Source of the DNA: Corynebacterium aquatimens
GTDB taxonomy: Bacteria > Actinomycetota > Actinomycetes > Mycobacteriales > Mycobacteriaceae
Assembly (NCBI RefSeq): GCF_030408395.1
Contig: NZ_CP046980.1
Location: 1,054,001-1,118,000, forward strand
DNA length: 64,000 nt
Reading direction: 5' to 3'
Below are positions 60,641 through 64,000 of the stretch, piece after piece. Each line of letters begins with the position of its first letter. The stretch's first letter is position 1. The notes under the pieces were generated by a model that saw nothing but the letters and a program-made list of their open reading frames with translations, made no database searches and had not been told where the DNA came from. The translations under genes and the position numbers were made by a program.

Positions 60641-61210
60641 GTGGTTAGCCTACAAGGACTTCGCGTGATGGGGATTGACCCCGGATTGACGCGCTGTGGC
60701 CTGTCAGTGGTGCAGGCAGGAAAAGGCCGCCAAGTGATTCCGATGGCGGCGGGTGTGGTCCGCACGCCGTCGGATGCGGAGCTATCTGAGCGACTCCTGC
60801 GGCTCTCGGCCGCGGTCCATGAATGGATGGATGACTACCAGCCGGACGTGGTGGCGATGGAACGGCTCTTTGAGCGCGGCAATGTGTCGACGGTGATGCA
60901 CACTGCGCATGCGGTGGGAGTCATGGTGCTGGCTGCCGCGGAGCGCAACATTCCGGTCTACATGTACACGCCGTCAGAAGTGAAGAAGGCCGTTTCCGGT
61001 AACGGGCGTGCGGATAAGAAGCAGATGACGGTGATGATCACGCGCATTCTGGGTCTTGGGGCGCCGCCTAAACCCGCCGATGCGGCGGATGCGTTGGCGA
61101 TTGCGGTGTGCCACTGCTGGCGCGCACCGATGATCGCGATAGGAAAGAATGAACAGCACAAGTTAGGCGTAGCCAGCCAGGAACAACCACAGCAACGAAA
61201 GGGCGCGTAA
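60641..61210 (+). CDS. ruvC: Holliday junction resolvase RuvC
   Basis: The 189-aa product has the four acidic catalytic residues in [20 protein letters not shown] and [15 protein letters not shown]. It cuts Holliday junctions symmetrically with RuvAB. It starts at GTG 60641; TAGAAC six bases upstream, preceded by TGG, points to a leaderless message. It abuts ruvA with no gap. Confidence 0.95.
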   Translation: MVSLQGLRVMGIDPGLTRCGLSVVQAGKGRQVIPMAAGVVRTPSDAELSERLLRLSAAVHEWMDDYQPDVVAMERLFERGNVSTVMHTAHAVGVMVLAAAERNIPVYMYTPSEVKKAVSGNGRADKKQMTVMITRILGLGAPPKPADAADALAIAVCHCWRAPMIAIGKNEQHKLGVASQEQPQQRKGA

Positions 61211-61840
61211 ATGATTGACTCTGTACACGGTGAGGTACTGTCCATCGGCCTTGATCACGCGGTCATCGAATGCGCTGGTGTGGGTTACCGTTTCTTGGCC
61301 ACGCCGCCGACGCTGGCAACATTGACGCGTGGGGAGACCACGCGCGTGTTCACCTCGATGGTCGTGAAAGACGATGGGGTGACGCTCTACGGTTTCGCTG
61401 ATGATGATGCACGCGGCATGTTCCACCGGCTGCAGACGGTGTCCGGTTTGGGACCGAAGTTGGCGCTGGCTGCCTTGGCGGTGTTCTCCCCGGCGGAGCT
61501 GGCCACCCATATCGTTGCGGGGGACGCGAAGACTATCCAGTCCATTCCGGGCGTGGGCAAGAAAATGGCTGAACGCATCGCGCTTGAGCTGAAAGACAAA
61601 ATGGAGGGCATGTACCCGGCTGAGGCCGGGACCGGTACGGCTGCATCCCCGGGTGCCGGTGCTCCCGCGTCGGCAAGCGGGGCGTCTTTTGCCACGGAGC
61701 AAGTGGTGGAAGCCCTAGTCGGCCTGGGATTCCCCGAGCGCAGCGCGCGGGCGGCCGTCGATAAGATTGCCGCGGACAATGAGGGTGCGGACTCTTCGGC
61801 ATTGCTGCGGCTGGCGCTGAACCACCTGGGCAAGAAATAG
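61211..61840 (+). CDS. ruvA: Holliday junction DNA helicase subunit RuvA
   Basis: The 209-aa product has the N-terminal OB domain (MIDSVHGEVLSIGLDHAV), the tandem helix-hairpin-helix (LQTVSGLGPKLALAALAVFS and IPGVGKKMAERIALEL) and domain III (VVEALVGLGFPERSARAAVD). It holds the junction for RuvB. The ATG directly follows the ruvC stop. Confidence 0.96.
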   Translation: MIDSVHGEVLSIGLDHAVIECAGVGYRFLATPPTLATLTRGETTRVFTSMVVKDDGVTLYGFADDDARGMFHRLQTVSGLGPKLALAALAVFSPAELATHIVAGDAKTIQSIPGVGKKMAERIALELKDKMEGMYPAEAGTGTAASPGAGAPASASGASFATEQVVEALVGLGFPERSARAAVDKIAADNEGADSSALLRLALNHLGKK

Positions 61841-61896
61841 GGCAGAGATCAGCGAACAAAGAAGAAGAGACCAAAGCATAAGGATAAGGCACACGC

Positions 61897-62973
61897 ATGT
61901 CGGACGTAGAGAAGACCGAGTTTGAGCTCCCCGCGGATCTTGCGCGCCAGATTGATTCACCGATTGATGCCAATGAGCAGGTGGAAGAGCGCGATGTGGA
62001 AAAGACTCTGCGCCCGAAATCGATCGAAGAATTCATCGGTCAGCCGAAGGTGCGTGAGCAGCTGAGCTTGGTCTTAACCGGTGCGAAGCGGCGTGGGGTA
62101 ACGCCTGACCACATTCTGCTGTCTGGTCCCCCGGGGTTGGGTAAGACCACGATGGCGATGATCATTGCCCAAGAACTTGGCACTTCTTTGCGCATGACGT
62201 CGGGCCCTGCGCTGGAGCGCGCGGGGGACTTGGCTGCGATGCTATCGAACCTCATGGAGGGTGACGTGCTCTTCATTGATGAGATTCACCGTATTGCGCG
62301 GCCGGCGGAAGAAATGCTCTATATGGCGATGGAAGACTTCCGGATTGATGTGATCGTGGGCAAGGGGCCCGGTGCGACGTCGATCCCGCTGGAGATCCCG
62401 CCTTTTACCCTTGTGGGCGCCACCACGCGCGCGGGAATGCTGACTGGTCCGCTGCGTGACCGTTTTGGGTTTACCGCGCAAATGGAATTTTATGATGTCG
62501 CGGATCTGACCAAGGTGGTAACGCGTGCGGCGTCAATCCTGGACGTGGACATTGACCCCGATGCCGCGGTGGAGATCGCGTCACGCTCCCGGGGCACGCC
62601 GCGTATTGCCAACCGACTGCTGCGTCGCGTGCGTGACTGGGCTGACGTGAATGGCGATGGGCGAGTAACGTTGACCGCGGCACGTGAGGCGCTTGACGTC
62701 TTTGACGTGGATGAGCTGGGGCTGGACCGACTGGACCGCGCGGTGCTTGACTCCTTGATTCGAAGCCACTCCGGCGGGCCTGTGGGTGTGAACACCCTGG
62801 CCATTGCGGTGGGGGAGGAACCCTCCACCGTGGAGGAAGTATGCGAGCCCTACTTGGTCCGCGCTGGTCTCATGGCGCGCACGGGTCGCGGCCGCGTGGC
62901 AACAGCCGCTGCGTGGCAGCACCTTGGAATCACCCCGCCACCGGAAGCGCCGGGGCAATTGAACTTGCTCTAG
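61897..62973 (+). CDS. ruvB: Holliday junction branch migration ATPase RuvB
   Basis: This 358-aa AAA+ hexameric motor drives branch migration. Walker [12 protein letters not shown], Walker [10 protein letters not shown], sensor 1 GATTRAGML and the arginine-finger GPLRDRFG are present, followed by a winged helix. The 56-base gap from ruvA fits the ruvCAB operon. Confidence 0.97.
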   Translation: MSDVEKTEFELPADLARQIDSPIDANEQVEERDVEKTLRPKSIEEFIGQPKVREQLSLVLTGAKRRGVTPDHILLSGPPGLGKTTMAMIIAQELGTSLRMTSGPALERAGDLAAMLSNLMEGDVLFIDEIHRIARPAEEMLYMAMEDFRIDVIVGKGPGATSIPLEIPPFTLVGATTRAGMLTGPLRDRFGFTAQMEFYDVADLTKVVTRAASILDVDIDPDAAVEIASRSRGTPRIANRLLRRVRDWADVNGDGRVTLTAAREALDVFDVDELGLDRLDRAVLDSLIRSHSGGPVGVNTLAIAVGEEPSTVEEVCEPYLVRAGLMARTGRGRVATAAAWQHLGITPPPEAPGQLNLL

Positions 62974-63186
62974 GAAGTCCCGTGAAGTGGGTGTTGCGCA
63001 TCGCAGTGACTTTAAAATGGCTCCACAACTTTCGCGTGCCGTGAGATCTAGGACGCGTTAAGAAGGGTCGGGCTTAAATTTCCCGGTGCCCATGACGTAC
63101 GATCTTGGACTGGACGATTTTCTCTGCCCGCCGCACGCGCCGTTCGCGGTGAACAAGCGGGCAATACGTATGAGGAGAACCCATCA
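62974..63186. other. Short spacer between ruvB and secD, no yajC
   Basis: There are 213 bases without a supported gene. In relatives yajC usually lies here and needs about 300 bases or more; no such frame is present on either strand. Confidence 0.6.
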
Positions 63187-64000
63187 GTGTCTTCCAAGAA
63201 GTCAAGCTCTTCTGAGTCATCTTCAAAGGCTCGGCGGATGAAGAGCGCCAAGCCGAAGCGGACGCAGGCGGCGGCACGCTCGCACGCGAATCGCGTATGG
63301 CCAAAGCGCGCCCTCGCGCTGTTCCTGCTCCTAGTCGCCGTGGTTTACTCGCTCGTGTTTTTAACGGGTGACCACAAAGCATCGCCGAAGCTGGGTATTG
63401 ACCTGCAGGGTGGTACACGCGTGACCCTGGTGCCGCAGGGCAAGGAGCCGACGAAAGACCAGCTGGCCCAGGCGCGCACGATCCTGGAGAACCGCGTGAA
63501 CGGTATGGGTGTTTCCGGCGCATCCGTCGTGGTGGACGGCAACACGCTGGTGATTACGGTTGCCGGTGAGGACACCAGCCAGGTCCGCACGATTGGGCAG
63601 ACCTCCCAGCTGATGTTCCGCCCGGTGATTGACCCCAACATGCCGCAGAACGAGCAGATCGGGGAGTTTGTCTCCACCCTGGGTGACATGGCTAACCGTT
63701 GGGTGGAGTCCGGTGTGATTGAAAAGCCGATGGCGGAAGCAATCATCACCCAGCTGATCACCGCGATGAATGAGGCTGCTCAAGACCCGGCCCAGAAGGT
63801 TGAGGCGCCGGCGATTGATAAGGAGCCGTTGCCGGAAGCGGACAACACGCTGGAGGCATCCAAGCGCCGCCAGGAGATCACCGCGATGCTGCGTGAGGAC
63901 CGTCAGTCGGACGACCCGCTGAAGCAGTTTGCTGCGATGAGTCTTCTGCAGTGCCAGACGGCGACGGAAGAGGGCGCTGTGGCTGCTGACCCGCTCGCGG
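63187..64000 (+). CDS. secD: Protein translocase subunit SecD (3' end outside window)
   Basis: SecD, with SecF, uses the proton gradient to pull secreted proteins out of SecYEG. The first 271 residues are seen. The GTG at 63187 follows GGAGA; the start is Ser/Lys-rich (VSSKKSSSSE), then comes membrane helix 1 (about residues 46-62, RALALFLLLVAVVYSLVFL) and the family motif KLGIDLQGGTRVTLVP. The P1 periplasmic domain begins with ARTILENRVNGMGVSGASVV. It continues beyond the right edge. Confidence 0.95.
   Translation, partial: MSSKKSSSSESSSKARRMKSAKPKRTQAAARSHANRVWPKRALALFLLLVAVVYSLVFLTGDHKASPKLGIDLQGGTRVTLVPQGKEPTKDQLAQARTILENRVNGMGVSGASVVVDGNTLVITVAGEDTSQVRTIGQTSQLMFRPVIDPNMPQNEQIGEFVSTLGDMANRWVESGVIEKPMAEAIITQLITAMNEAAQDPAQKVEAPAIDKEPLPEADNTLEASKRRQEITAMLREDRQSDDPLKQFAAMSLLQCQTATEEGAVAADPLA

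Overview
The window is about 60% G+C chromosome from a member of Corynebacterium. The gene neighbourhoods sigB-dtxR-galE, sigA-ppgK, sugR/lexA/divS/nrdR, dut-DUF3710-trmA-dxs-rnd-DUF3000-chdC-msrB-aftC, HIT-pgsA-patA-pimA and ruvCAB-secD are those of corynebacteria and their mycolic-acid relatives. aftC (arabinogalactan) and pgsA/patA/pimA (PI mannosides) imply a mycobacterial-type envelope. The species is not C. glutamicum: fru/pts genes do not follow sugR, yajC is not between ruvB and secD, and many proteins carry Ala/Gly/Pro-rich inserts.

Layout. 1-2.0 kb: end of an ABC permease and two corynebacterial hypotheticals. 2.1-6.2 kb: hflX, then sugR and the SOS/ribonucleotide-reductase regulators lexA, divS and nrdR. 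6.3-13 kb: hrpA, oxyR and a sodium:amino-acid symporter. 13-19.5 kb: a DUF222/HNH protein, a Ski2-like helicase, a PAC2 protein and a DUF4192 protein. 19.8-31.8 kb: galE-dtxR-sigB, a methyltransferase, DUF3099/DUF3039, a second SF2 helicase, sigA, ppgK, DUF4193, DUF3093 and dut. 31.85-37.1 kb: an accessory island splitting the usual dut/DUF3710 pair, with a MmeI-like restriction-modification protein, a LysE-type exporter, small membrane proteins and recombinase debris. 37.1-46.6 kb: conserved core from DUF3710 to aftC and a RibD-like reductase. 46.7-47.6 kb: five tRNA genes. 47.6-52.2 kb: a second accessory block downstream of tRNA-Val(CAC), with a truncated IS3-family element, a relic operon and an MFS/TerD-like pair. 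52.4-64 kb: CopC, thrS, the PIM phospholipid operon, tesB, yebC, ruvCAB and the start of secD.

Logic. Several genes are global regulators: SigA, SigB, DtxR (iron), OxyR (peroxide), LexA (SOS), SugR (sugar use) and NrdR (dNTP supply). The rest is mostly DNA/RNA maintenance and envelope synthesis.

Most unusual signals: (1) two intergenic repeat families with different interiors but the same 14-bp terminal inverted repeat, both between convergent genes (19551-19762 and 27161-27526); (2) an 11-mer, CGTCGATAAGC, found eleven times in both orientations; (3) a primary sigma factor with a histone-H1-like basic repeat tail followed by an acidic tract; (4) a tRNA-Val-linked variable locus that seems to match the position of the large CGP3 prophage in C. 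glutamicum.
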